NCBI GenBank assembly: GCA_947165295.1
Contig: CAMUZU010000007.1
Span: 17,395-81,394 of the forward strand
Length of the DNA stretch: 64,000 nt
Source: an uncultured Selenomonadales bacterium
Lineage (GTDB): Bacteria > Bacillota > Negativicutes > Selenomonadales > Selenomonadaceae
Direction of reading: 5' to 3'
Shown: one piece after another, positions 16,495-25,500 of the stretch
How the letters are laid out: each line of letters opens with the position of its first letter
Numbering within the stretch: position 1 is the first letter of the stretch
Notes under the pieces: generated by a model
Seen by the model: the letters and a program-made list of their open reading frames with translations, nothing else
The model's database searches: none
Told to the model about the DNA's origin: nothing
Translations under genes and position numbers: made by a program

Positions 16495-17982
16495 GTGACG
16501 GATTTCGATAAATTTTTCGGCGCGGCTTATGACATCGTCGACACCATCAAAGCTGACGATAAAAGTTTCGTCGCCGTCGTCTACGACAAGCAAGCCAAAC
16601 GTCTCTGCGTCATGAAAGAGCGCGACGCTCGCTTGACGGAAGTTTATCGGATTCTGCGCGAATTGGACTTGCCGACCGTCCCGAAGATTTATCGCACGTT
16701 CGACCGCGACGGAAAACTTGTCGTCATCGAAGAACACATCGACGGGCAAACGCTCGACGAACTTTTGACGTACCGTCCCGACACGTTGACGGAAGAACTT
16801 GCGACGAACGTCCTGTTGCAGGTGTGCGGCACGCTGATTGAGTTGCACAAGGCGGACATAATTCACCGTGACTTGACGCCGTCGAACATCATGTTGACCG
16901 AAAGCCACGCCGTCAAGCTGATTGACTTCGGCATTGCGCGGATTTTCAAGCCCGAAAGTTCAAGCGACACGGAATTTCTCGGCACACGCGGCTACGCGGC
17001 ACCCGAACAGTTCGGCGTCTTCGACTTGGGGCAGACAGACGCTCGTACGGATATTTTCGTCCTCGGCTCGACCGTCAAACGTTTGCTCGGCAAAGATTAT
17101 CGCGGCAAACTCGTCGACGTGATGAACCGTTGCACCGATTTAAATCCGACGAACCGTTACCAAAGTGCCGACGAAGTGATTCGCGCCGTCAAACGCGCCC
17201 GCAAGTTGTATCTGCTTAAGCGCGTGACTTTGACCGTTGCAATGCTCGGCGTGATTTCTTTTGCGGCAAAGACGATTGACAGTTATAAGGGACAAGAGAC
17301 AAGGGACACGGGACAAGTTGTTACCGTTGCCGAAGTTGAATTGCCGACCGTCGACACCGTCACCGACGCGCCCGAAGTTGTCGAAGTTCAATCGCCCGCT
17401 GCATTGAGCGACGACACCGCCAAAAGTTTAATCGACTTCGCCAACACCTCGACCGCCGCGCAGATTGTCACCGTGCCCGACGTTCAAGTTGCGCCGTTGC
17501 CTACTCGCCCGCCGCTTAAAGTTGAGCCGGTTAAAGAACCCGAACCGAAACGAAGCCGATTAGCCGACCGCGTGAAGTTGTATTTGTACCTTAACGGCAA
17601 ACTCACCGAAAACCGCGGCGAACACACGACTGCGGGCGATGTGACATTAAACGCCGCCGAATGTCAAAATTGGCAACTCGACGCCCGCGGACGTTATTCA
17701 TTGTTCCCGTCGAATTGGACGGCACGGCTGACGATTGACAACATCACGGCTGAAGATTTTGTCAACCCGCGAATCAGTGTATCTTTCGGCAGCGGCAAAG
17801 ACAGATTTTACATCGACATTCCGACCGTCAAAGCGGGGCAGACGGTTGACGTTGACATTCCGATTGCGGGCAAAACCGCGTTCAGTGAAAACTCTAAAGA
17901 GTGCACAATCTGGATTTGGGCAGGAACTATCGGCGAAAAACGCGGTTATACTCTTATACGCGATCTGGAAATAAAATCGTGA
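16495..17982 (+). CDS. transmembrane Ser/Thr protein kinase
   Basis: 495 residues. The kinase domain (about 1-240) shows the ATP-binding Lys (VMKER, K41), the catalytic loop HRDLTPSN (124-131), DFG (144-146) and APEQF in the activation segment. The usual glycine-rich loop is not evident near the N-terminus. A membrane helix follows (about 244-262), then a variable Thr/Val/Pro-rich stalk (about 265-360). The C-terminal domain (RVKLYLYLNGKLTENRG onward) looks like a beta-rich extracytoplasmic module rather than PASTA repeats. GTG start with AGGGTGG. A four-unit heptamer repeat lies in the stalk. It sits among the LRR genes and is divergent from an XRE regulator. Confidence 0.85.
   Translation: MTDFDKFFGAAYDIVDTIKADDKSFVAVVYDKQAKRLCVMKERDARLTEVYRILRELDLPTVPKIYRTFDRDGKLVVIEEHIDGQTLDELLTYRPDTLTEELATNVLLQVCGTLIELHKADIIHRDLTPSNIMLTESHAVKLIDFGIARIFKPESSSDTEFLGTRGYAAPEQFGVFDLGQTDARTDIFVLGSTVKRLLGKDYRGKLVDVMNRCTDLNPTNRYQSADEVIRAVKRARKLYLLKRVTLTVAMLGVISFAAKTIDSYKGQETRDTGQVVTVAEVELPTVDTVTDAPEVVEVQSPAALSDDTAKSLIDFANTSTAAQIVTVPDVQVAPLPTRPPLKVEPVKEPEPKRSRLADRVKLYLYLNGKLTENRGEHTTAGDVTLNAAECQNWQLDARGRYSLFPSNWTARLTIDNITAEDFVNPRISVSFGSGKDRFYIDIPTVKAGQTVDVDIPIAGKTAFSENSKECTIWIWAGTIGEKRGYTLIRDLEIKS
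17289..17316 (+). repeat. heptanucleotide tandem repeat inside the kinase gene
   Basis: Four heptamers, GGGACAA, GAGACAA, GGGACAC and GGGACAA, encode residues 265-274, just after the membrane helix. A heptamer is not a multiple of three, so gain or loss of one unit would shift the frame and remove the outer domain. Confidence 0.75.
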
Positions 17983-18000
17983 ACTTTGGAGGCGAACGAC

Positions 18001-19029
18001 ATGCAAAGCGGCTCATGCGGCAACAATTTGCGCTGGACTCTCGACGACGACGGCACGCTTACAATCGGCGGCGAAGGCGACATGAACAATTACTGGTACG
18101 ATTCGCCGTGGTACAAAAGCGCACGCGTCAAGAAAGTCATCGTCGAAAGCGGCGTGACTTCAATCGGTAAAATGGCTTTTGAAGATTGTCACGAAATTGT
18201 AAGCGTGGCACTCCCGAACAGTTTGAGGCACATCGGCAATTTCGCGTTCAACTTTTGCACAAGCTTGCGCGACGTGAATATTCCCGACGGCGTCACGAAG
18301 ATTGGTCAAAGCGCGTTCAAATGTTGCGGCGGCTTGACGAGCATAATAATCCCCGAAAGCGTCACCGAGCTTGACGATTGGACGTTCGACACTTGCACGG
18401 GCTTAACACGCGTCACAATCCCCGACACCGTAAAGACATTCGGGCGCGGCGTCTTCAGCTGTTGCACGAGTTTGACAAGCGTCACGATTCCCGCAGGCGT
18501 CGTTGAATTCGGCGATTACGTCTTCGACCGTTGCACGAACCTTAAAACGATTTACTGCGCGGCGAACTTTCGCTTCACGGGGCTTTTGTCTTACGGCAAC
18601 AGCGCGAAAATTATTCCGTGCAGTTTGACTTGGCAATTCGACGACGGCACGTTGACTGTCGGCGGTGTGCGCGAATTGAACTTTGTCGACGAAGAACCGC
18701 CGTGGCTTGACCGTTGCGAAAGAATTCAAAAGCTTGTCGTCGGTGACGGTGTCGAAAAAATTTCCGCGCACGCCTTCGACAACTGCCCGCGACTTGAAGT
18801 GGTGACCTTGCCCGACAGCGTGAAGACAATCGGCGACATGGCGTTTCCGTTTTCGTTCTGCGGCGATTTCAACGTCAACGGTGGCAAAAATGTTTTCTGG
18901 TGCGTTGAAGACGGCGTGCTTGTCGTTAAGAAAAATCCCGCAGCGGTCGGAGACGACTTTTCAATCGGCACGGTGCGTTGTTGGCGTGATGTCGAAAAAA
19001 ATATTCGCGGCGTCATTCCAAATTCCTAA
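18001..19029 (+). CDS. BspA-type leucine-rich-repeat protein 3, C-terminally truncated
   Basis: 342 residues. Cap MQSGSCGNNLRWTLDDDGTL, about six LRR_5 units (SVALPNSLRHIGNFAF type), a second cap (LTWQFDDGTLTVGGVREL) like that of LRR protein 1, one more LRR, and the C-terminal module (NVFWCVEDGVLVVKKNP). It stops at NIRGVIPNS, where the two paralogues continue for about 25 residues more. The stop lies in an A+T-rich 14-bp tandem repeat. Start ATG behind TTGGAGGCGAACGAC, close to the leader of LRR protein 2. It follows the kinase gene by 18 bases and may be expressed with it. No signal peptide. Confidence 0.82.
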   Translation: MQSGSCGNNLRWTLDDDGTLTIGGEGDMNNYWYDSPWYKSARVKKVIVESGVTSIGKMAFEDCHEIVSVALPNSLRHIGNFAFNFCTSLRDVNIPDGVTKIGQSAFKCCGGLTSIIIPESVTELDDWTFDTCTGLTRVTIPDTVKTFGRGVFSCCTSLTSVTIPAGVVEFGDYVFDRCTNLKTIYCAANFRFTGLLSYGNSAKIIPCSLTWQFDDGTLTVGGVRELNFVDEEPPWLDRCERIQKLVVGDGVEKISAHAFDNCPRLEVVTLPDSVKTIGDMAFPFSFCGDFNVNGGKNVFWCVEDGVLVVKKNPAAVGDDFSIGTVRCWRDVEKNIRGVIPNS

Positions 19030-19046
19030 TTACAAATTCCTAATTG
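19019..19046 (+). repeat. 14-bp A+T-rich tandem repeat at the end of LRR protein 3
   Basis: CAAATTCCTAATTA followed by CAAATTCCTAATTG. It supplies the TAA stop and stands out from the surrounding GC-richer coding sequence. Confidence 0.75.
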
Positions 19047-19065
19047 CAGTTTTGAGGCGAACACG

Positions 19066-20286
19066 TTGGCAGTCGGAATAATCGCGGAGTACAACCCGTT
19101 CCACGCGGGACACGCATATCAAATCGCGCAGATTAAAAATTTTTCGGACGCGGAGATTGTCGCGGTAATGAGCGGCAACTTCACTCAGCGCGGCGAACCT
19201 GCAATTCTCGACAAGCACACACGCGCACGGCTCGCTGTTGCAAACGGCGTCGATCTGGTGTTTGAACTTCCGTTCGTGTCGGCGGTCAGGAGCGCGCAGG
19301 ACTTCGCACGCGGCGGAATTCGTCTGCTCGAAAGTTTGGGCGTCGTCGATACGTTGGCATTCGGCGCGGAGGTGACGGACTTGCCGAAATTGAAACTTGC
19401 GGCTTCGACGTTCAACGAAAAATTTTTCGCAGACGAACTTCACGCGCTCATGTCGACGGGCACAAGTTACGCGGCAGCCGTCACGAAAATTTTGGCGACA
19501 GTCACCGACCTCGACGAAAAGTTTTTGCGTCAACCGAACACGATACTTGCCGTCGAATATTTGCGAACGTTGCCCGAAAAAATTTCGCCGCTGTTAATCG
19601 CTCGACGCGGAGCCGCTTACGACGATTCGACGTTGCACGAAGAATTTTCGTCTGCGTCGGCAATTCGGACGGCAATTCGCGAACCGTCACCGCCGTGGCA
19701 AAAAATTTCCGCGCAGGTGGACGCACAAACTTTGACGGCACTTCGCGACGAAAAACTTTCGGGGCTCGTCGACGAAGAATTTTTGTTTCGCCCGCTGTTG
19801 ACCCAGTTGTTGACTGCGACCGCCGCCGACCTGCGAAAAATTTACGGCATGACGGAGGGACTCGAATTCAGATTGCTCGACGCCGCGACGCAAGCCGAAA
19901 GTTTGTCGGAGCTGGTGACGCTTGTCGTCGGACGAAGATTTACCGCAAGCCGCGTGCGACGATTAATCTTGCACACGTTGCTTGACGTGACGGGCGAATT
20001 GATTGCCGAAGTTGACGCGTCAACCTGCGCGAAAGTTTTGGCGTTCAGCGAACGAGGCCGCCGCTTGCTGAAAAAAATATCTGCGCCCGTGGTCACCAAA
20101 CTCACAAAGCATTTGAATCGCCGCGACTTGACGGAGGGGACGCGCCCGCTTGAGCCGTGCCAAAAAATTTTGCGGACGGACGTGCTTGCAAGCGACCTGC
20201 GGGCAACATTGTTTGACGTGCCGAAACCGCGACGAACTGACTTCACGACATCTCCGACAGCGAAGGTAACCGGCCGTCATGGATGA
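19066..20286 (+). CDS. tmcAL: tRNA(Met) cytidine acetate ligase TmcAL
   Basis: 406 residues. In Bacillus TmcAL makes N4-acetylcytidine at the wobble base of elongator tRNA(Met) from acetate and ATP. The N-terminus AVGIIAEYNPFHAGH is the nucleotidyltransferase-like HxGH motif, and MSGNFTQRGEPAILDKHTRA is the second conserved block. TTG start behind GAGGCG. The C-terminus reads VTGRHG, with GRHG and the stop encoded by palindrome A of element copy 4, so the last residues come from the repeat. Confidence 0.92.
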   Translation: MAVGIIAEYNPFHAGHAYQIAQIKNFSDAEIVAVMSGNFTQRGEPAILDKHTRARLAVANGVDLVFELPFVSAVRSAQDFARGGIRLLESLGVVDTLAFGAEVTDLPKLKLAASTFNEKFFADELHALMSTGTSYAAAVTKILATVTDLDEKFLRQPNTILAVEYLRTLPEKISPLLIARRGAAYDDSTLHEEFSSASAIRTAIREPSPPWQKISAQVDAQTLTALRDEKLSGLVDEEFLFRPLLTQLLTATAADLRKIYGMTEGLEFRLLDAATQAESLSELVTLVVGRRFTASRVRRLILHTLLDVTGELIAEVDASTCAKVLAFSERGRRLLKKISAPVVTKLTKHLNRRDLTEGTRPLEPCQKILRTDVLASDLRATLFDVPKPRRTDFTTSPTAKVTGRHG

Positions 20287-20490
20287 CGGCCGCCGCCCGC
20301 AGTTGATACAGGATGTATCACCTGCGGGCACACACGGCACGAGGTACCGACAACATTTTGGCGACGAATGACCAACGCCCCCGCGAGGGGTCTTTTCTTT
20401 TTGCTACTTTTTCTTTGGACAAGCAAAGAAAAAGTAGATCCTGAAAATCAAACTTCACGAATCAGCCGAATCGAAGCGACGCGCCGCAAC
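20272..20490 (+). repeat. dispersed intergenic element, copy 4 (long subtype)
   Basis: A at 20272-20291, B at 20296-20328 (CCCGCAG/CTGCGGG outside, TGATACA-GGA-TGTATCA inside), an extra module (about 20325-20400, starting GCGGGCACACACGGCACG), C at 20404-20437 (CTACTTTTTCTTTG/CAAAGAAAAAGTAG) and D at 20468-20490 (GAATCGAAGCGACGCGCCGC). The extra module is shared only with copy 6. It occupies the first half of the 458-base gap between tmcAL and oadG. Confidence 0.85.
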
Positions 20491-20604
20491 CGACAAGCCG
20501 CACCGTCAACGCAACCGACAACGTAACCCCGACAGCCGCAACCGACAAGCCGCGACCGTCAACGCAACCGATAAGCCGCAACGTCACAATCGTCAACGCC
20601 GATA
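20483..20604 (+). repeat. non-coding tandem repeat after element copy 4
   Basis: Two units of about 40 bases built on GCCGCAACCGACAAGCCGC and ACCGTCAACGCAACCGA begin at 20483 and 20535, and a degenerate third begins at 20575. No open reading frame or hairpin explains it. After it there is only the oadG promoter region. Confidence 0.65.
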
Positions 20605-20698
20605 AAAAAATTTCGCCGTTAAAGGATTTTGCGCCCGCAAGTTGAATAATCTTTACGGTAAAGCAACAAACGGTCTTTATTTTTTTTGACGCGGCAAT

Positions 20699-20704
20699 TA
20701 TAAT
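20699..20704 (+). promoter_or_regulatory. -10 box before oadG
   Basis: A perfect TATAAT 40 bases before the oadG start. The best spaced -35 candidate is TTTATT at 20676 (17-base spacer); TTGACG at 20686 is too close. Confidence 0.5.
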
Positions 20705-20744
20705 GCGCTAAGCTTTGCAAAACATATTCGAGGTGATTTTTTTT

Positions 20745-21125
20745 ATGGAACATGCACCGGTAACGACGAATCCGTTGATAATCATGGTAATCAACATGAC
20801 CGTCGTGTTCATCGTGCTCGTGTCGCTGATTTATTTGATAAAGTTGATTCACTTTATCGACCCGACCAAAGAGCCTGACCAAAAGCCCGAAGACGGCGTT
20901 GCACCGGGAGAACCGCCGCTCGTTGCGGTGAAATCTTCAAGTCCGCCTGCCGTCGCAGAACCCGAACCCGTCGACGAAGGCATAAATCCCGAAGTAATCG
21001 CGGCAATCTCTGCGGCAATTTCGGCTTACGGCTTTTCCGGTCAAGTCAAGGCCGTGCGAATCGTCAATCACGAAGGCACACCGTGGCGCGCTTCGGCTCG
21101 CTTTAATAACTTGTCGCGCAAGTAG
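20745..21125 (+). CDS. oadG: sodium-pump decarboxylase small membrane subunit OadG
   Basis: 126 residues. One N-terminal membrane helix (PLIIMVINMTVVFIVLVSLIY) is followed by an acidic Pro-rich linker and a C-terminal segment (NPEVIAAISAAISAYG, then PWRASARFNNLSRK) typical of OadG/MmdD-type subunits. These hold the decarboxylase alpha and beta subunits together at the membrane. ATG behind GAGGTG; a TTG 30 bases upstream lies before the ribosome site. It is followed by oadB at 12 bases. No alpha subunit or biotin carrier is nearby. Confidence 0.85.
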   Translation: MEHAPVTTNPLIIMVINMTVVFIVLVSLIYLIKLIHFIDPTKEPDQKPEDGVAPGEPPLVAVKSSSPPAVAEPEPVDEGINPEVIAAISAAISAYGFSGQVKAVRIVNHEGTPWRASARFNNLSRK

Positions 21126-21137
21126 AAAGGAGAGTGA

Positions 21138-22280
21138 TTGACTTTGGAATTTGTCAACGCATTTGTCGTGTCGCTTCAGGCGGTGTGGAACGACAGCGGC
21201 TTTTCGGCCTTCACACCGGGCAACGGCATCATGATTCTTGTCGGGCTTGTGCTGATTTACATGGCATTCGTCAAAGAGTTTGAACCGCTTCTGCTCGGTC
21301 CGATAGCTTTCGGATGTATCTTGGCGAACTTCCCGAACACGGGCTTTTTCGGCGAAGAAATGAACGTCATGAAGGCGATAAACTTCGGTATCACGAACGA
21401 AATTTTCCCGCCGTTAATCTTCTTGGGTATCGGAGCAATGACGGACTTCAGCCCGCTGCTTGCCCGCCCGTCGACGTTGCTTCTCGGCGCGGCGGCACAA
21501 ATCGGCGTGTTCGTTGCACTCGGCGGCGCAATGGTCGTCGGCTTCAACGTGCATGAGGCGGCGGCAATCGGCATTATCGGCGGCGCGGACGGCCCGACGT
21601 CAATTTACCTGTCGACAAAACTTGCCCCGCATTTGCTCGGCGCAATCGCTGTCGCGGCGTATTCGTATATGTCGCTGGTACCGATGATTCAACCGCCGAT
21701 TATGAAACTCATGACAACTCAGGCGGAACGCGAAATCGTTATGCAGGAACTGCGCCCCGTCACGAAGTTTGAGCGAATCGTCTTCCCGATTGTCGCGACG
21801 ATTTTTATCAGCTTGTTGTTGCCGCCGATAGCCGCACTGCTCGGCTGTTTGATGTTGGGCAACCTGTTCCGCGAATCGGGCGTTACCGACCGTTTGAGTG
21901 ACACCGCGCAGAATTCGCTGATTAATATCGTGACAATCTTCCTGGGCACGGGCACGGGCATGACAATGAACGCGCATGACTTCCTGCGTGCCGACACGCT
22001 GTTGATTATCGGACTCGGACTTGTCGCGTTTATCGGCGGCACGGCGGGCGGCGTCCTCTTCGGCAAGATCATGTGCAAATTCACTGGCGGCGCAATCAAT
22101 CCGCTTATCGGCTCGGCGGGCGTCTCGGCTGTCCCGATGGCGGCTCGCGTCAGCCAACTCGTCGGCATGAAGGCAAAACCCGGCAACTACCTTTTGATGC
22201 ACGCAATGGGTCCGAACGTCGCGGGCGTTATCGGCACGGCGGTCGCTGCGGGCACAATGCTTGCCATGCTAAAAGGCTGA
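21138..22280 (+). CDS. oadB: Na+-translocating decarboxylase beta subunit
   Basis: 380 residues, very hydrophobic with about nine or more membrane segments. This family (OadB/MmdB/GcdB) couples decarboxylation of carboxybiotin to Na+ export. Conserved blocks visible: IFPPLIFLGIGAMTDFSPLL, GIIGGADGPTSIYL (the Na+/proton site region), and GGAINPLIGSAGVSAVPMAA. The TTG at 21138 is five bases after AAAGGAG; a second TTG at 21144 is an alternative. Which acid is decarboxylated cannot be told from this subunit. Confidence 0.93.
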   Translation: MTLEFVNAFVVSLQAVWNDSGFSAFTPGNGIMILVGLVLIYMAFVKEFEPLLLGPIAFGCILANFPNTGFFGEEMNVMKAINFGITNEIFPPLIFLGIGAMTDFSPLLARPSTLLLGAAAQIGVFVALGGAMVVGFNVHEAAAIGIIGGADGPTSIYLSTKLAPHLLGAIAVAAYSYMSLVPMIQPPIMKLMTTQAEREIVMQELRPVTKFERIVFPIVATIFISLLLPPIAALLGCLMLGNLFRESGVTDRLSDTAQNSLINIVTIFLGTGTGMTMNAHDFLRADTLLIIGLGLVAFIGGTAGGVLFGKIMCKFTGGAINPLIGSAGVSAVPMAARVSQLVGMKAKPGNYLLMHAMGPNVAGVIGTAVAAGTMLAMLKG

Positions 22281-22290
22281 CTTTTCGGGA

Positions 22291-22324
22291 GTCGGGGACG
22301 CGCTGTCCTTGACCCCTGTTTTTT
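22291..22324 (+). terminator. probable terminator after oadB
   Basis: GTCGGGGAC (22291-22299) pairs with GTCCTTGAC (22305-22313) with two wobbles around a five-base loop. After CCCTG there are six T. Confidence 0.6.
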
Positions 22325-22357
22325 AACGAAAGCATAACAAAACTTCGACGCGGCGGT

Positions 22358-22366
22358 TGCTATAAT
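22358..22366 (+). promoter_or_regulatory. extended -10 promoter of the giant gene
   Basis: TGCTATAAT matches TGnTATAAT. No good -35 box. It gives a leader of about 195 bases before the giant gene's start codon. Confidence 0.5.
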
Positions 22367-22463
22367 CGCGTATAAGAATTAAGTATCGTCGACGTTCGTT
22401 CGATTTATTTACGGAAGAACACGCGTTTAATTGCGCACTGAATTTTTTCGGGAGGTGGGGCTC

Positions 22464-22535
22464 ATGAGCGAACTTGCGGAATGCTTTTCATGCACGGAAA
22501 CACGGCTCAGACAAATTCAACTCAGGAGGCCTTGA
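22464..22535 (+). CDS. possible leader peptide ahead of the giant gene
   Basis: ATG behind an excellent GGGAGGTGG site opens a 23-residue frame, MSELAECFSCTETRLRQIQL and RRP, ending in TGA at 22533-22535. It is in a different frame from the giant gene and stops 32 bases before it. The stop lies in an inverted repeat (CCTTGA at 22530, TCAAGG at 22545) just before the giant gene's AAAGGAG site. It may be a regulatory leader; it could also be a relic. Confidence 0.4.
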   Translation: MSELAECFSCTETRLRQIQLRRP

Positions 22536-22550
22536 CCTCTACGCTCAAGG
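22530..22550 (+). promoter_or_regulatory. hairpin between leader ORF and giant gene
   Basis: CCTTGA-CCTCTACGC-TCAAGG, a perfect six-pair stem. It includes the leader stop codon and ends at the giant gene's ribosome site. A ribosome finishing the leader would open it. Confidence 0.35.
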
Positions 22551-22567
22551 AAAGGAGACCGATACTT

Positions 22568-25500
22568 ATGGATGAATTCACCTTTGACTTGCAACGCTTC
22601 GCCGGCTGGTCAAAATCGTCGACGGACGGCAAGACCTGGAACTACAACACCGGTACCTTAAACTCTGTCACCGTGATTGCAAACTCGGAAAATGACATCA
22701 CAAACATTACGGGCACAGACAGCACCGCGACAGTCACGCTCGGCGAAAATGTCAACGTTTCGGGCATTACGGTTAAATTGTTCAGCGCAAACGTTGTCCA
22801 GTATTACGACGTCATGCTTACGTTCATTGACTCAAACAACAAAGAACTCGGAACATACACGCCCGAAAGTCTTGTTACCGGCAACGCGGCGACCGGTTCC
22901 AAGCTCGTTCCCACGACGACTGCAGGCAGTGCCTTCACCGTCACTCCGTCGACCGACGGCACGACCTTCCGCGTCAAAGGCATCACTTCCGCGACGAACA
23001 ACTACCTTGACTACACGCTCACGACGAGCGACGAAAGTTCTTCGACGGACGAAACGACCGACCTTAAAGCGACGGTCACGGTTGCAGCCGACGGTTCAGT
23101 TAACATGGAAGTTCCCGCAGGACTCAACGTCAACGGACTCACCGCCAAAACTTCGAGCGGCAACTTCGACATCACTTCGCTCACCGTCAACCTCGAAAAC
23201 GGTGCCTCGTACACTGCGGGCACAATCACGTACACCGGCGGCACATACACTTACAACAAAAGCAGCGACACGACAACCGTCACTGCCAATGACGTCACGC
23301 TCAGCGGCACGGGCGAAGTCACGCTTGCTCAAGGCAGCGAAGTTTCAATCGGCGAAAACGAATCGACTGCACTTGCAGTGACGACGGGCGACGCGGAAGT
23401 CACGCTTACGACCGACGGCTTTACCGTCAAGCTTGAAAAAGGTGACACGTTCACAATCGGCGACGTTGAATACACGGGCACGGCGGGTTCAGTCACGCTC
23501 AATTTCACAGAGGACGGCATCTCCGTCGGCAGTATATCCAAAGACGCGGCATTTACCGTCAACGGCGACGAACTTAGCTTCGCCACGACGGACGGCGGAT
23601 TGTCGGCTCTCGTCGGCGAAAACATGTTCGTTTTAAGCAAGACGTCAATCAGCCTCAGCGCCGACGGTCAGTTGAGTAACCCTGCCGAATGGAACAAAGT
23701 CGTTTATGCCGACGTCGACAGTAACGAAAAAGTTGCTCTCGACCTCACCGCCGACAGCTTCAGCACGACCGCAGACACCAACGACGGCTTCAGCACGGCA
23801 GGCGATTACGCGGGCATTGTCGTCATGGATTACGACGGCAAGACGAAATACGCCACGCTGTCGGGCTCAGAAGCAGCTTACACCGTCGCGGCAACTGCGA
23901 CCATACACGAAGTCACGGTTACCAACGACATCGAAGGCACAGTTGCGTTCAGCGGCTTTTCGACAGACTCGTCCGTGTCAATCCTCGACTCGACGACGAA
24001 AGAAGCGCTTGCCGCGTTCACGCCGTCGACTGCGGCATTTACCGTCACCGTCGCCAATGAAGCAGCTAACTGCTACGTCAACCAAAACGTCACGCTCACC
24101 GAAGGCACGCTCGGCTCTTACGGCACGAAGACAATCACGGCGGGCGGTTATGCTATCGGCGCGAAGGGCAGCAGTCCGCAAAACGGAGCTTTGACCGTCA
24201 CCGTCGACAGCAGCGGCAATGCCAAAATCGGCGGCCTTGCAACGGGCGAAAAATTCGAGGTCAACGACGCGACTTACCAGATGAAGACGCTCGGCAGTTC
24301 GACCGTAGTTTACAACAGCGGCGGCAGCAGAATAATCCTGTCGAACAGCGCGACAATCGCCGCCGACGACAGCGGCAACATCGACGCATCTGTTTTCGAC
24401 GCCGCCGCCGAATACAAGCCGCTCACCGTCACAGACAACAAGCTCACACTCAGCTCGACTGCGGATAATTACGCTGTCATCAGTGGTACTAAAGTTGTCG
24501 CCACGCTGTCCAACGAATTCAAGTTGACGCCCGTCGGCAACGGTTCATTGAGCGGCGTCACAATCAGCGTCCCGAACGGCAAGACCGTCACCTTCGATAA
24601 GTCTTACGGCGCGTCGACGACTGCTCCGATAATCACCGCAAAGAACGCGACTTTCACCGTCACCGCGACGGACGATTTCACCGTCGACGCTCCGACAGGC
24701 ACAAGCACAAAAGCTTCAATCACGGGCGCGACGGGCATTGCGCTCACTTCGGGCACGCTTGCGGCGACGGAGAACATTCCGATTACTGCGGGCACTTACA
24801 CAATCACTGCGGGCGAAGACACCGAGCTTACCGTCACGGGCGGCGAAACCGTCACTGTCGGCGGCATCGACACGAACGGCGAATCGTTCACCGTCAAATC
24901 GGGCGAAACCACGACGACTTATCAATACGTTGACGGGCTCGGACTTGTCACACTCAACGGCTCGAACATCAACGGCATTGTCAACGATACCGCCTTCAAG
25001 AACGGCACGTTCACGCTCAGCGACAACGTCACTTCGACTGTCCTTGTGGCGACGGACGGCACGCTCGACTTGACAAACGTCGACACGGAAAGCTTTAAGT
25101 CGGCGACCGTGCTCAGCAATTCCAACCCGTCAAGCGCGACCAAACTTGCCACGCTCACTTACTCTTCGGAAAACGGCTTTGCGCTCGACAACGAAGAGAA
25201 CGGCGGCGTCACCACCGTCAACCTTCCCGCGTCGGACACAACTTTGACTTCGACGTTCGACACCAAAGTCACCACGGCTTCGGGCACGGGCACTTACACA
25301 ATCAACGGCAACAAGTTCGCGGCGTCAAGCTCTCCTCTCACCATTGCCGCGACGTATACATCCGACAGCGACAAGGGCGCAACGCTCACTTCGGGCAAGG
25401 TTACTTTGACTGCAACGGCTTCGGGCGGCACCGACCCCGCAACAAATTCCGTCACTGTCACGGACGGCGAAGAGATTACTGCGACGACGGGCACAATGAC

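Noticed and set aside
16432..16908. Upstream extension of the XRE regulator to 303 residues
   Set aside because: The extra part is antisense to the kinase domain; the TTG at 16431 has a good AGGAG site.
20483..20604. CRISPR array
   Set aside because: The units are adjacent without unique spacers, too few, and no cas genes are in the window.
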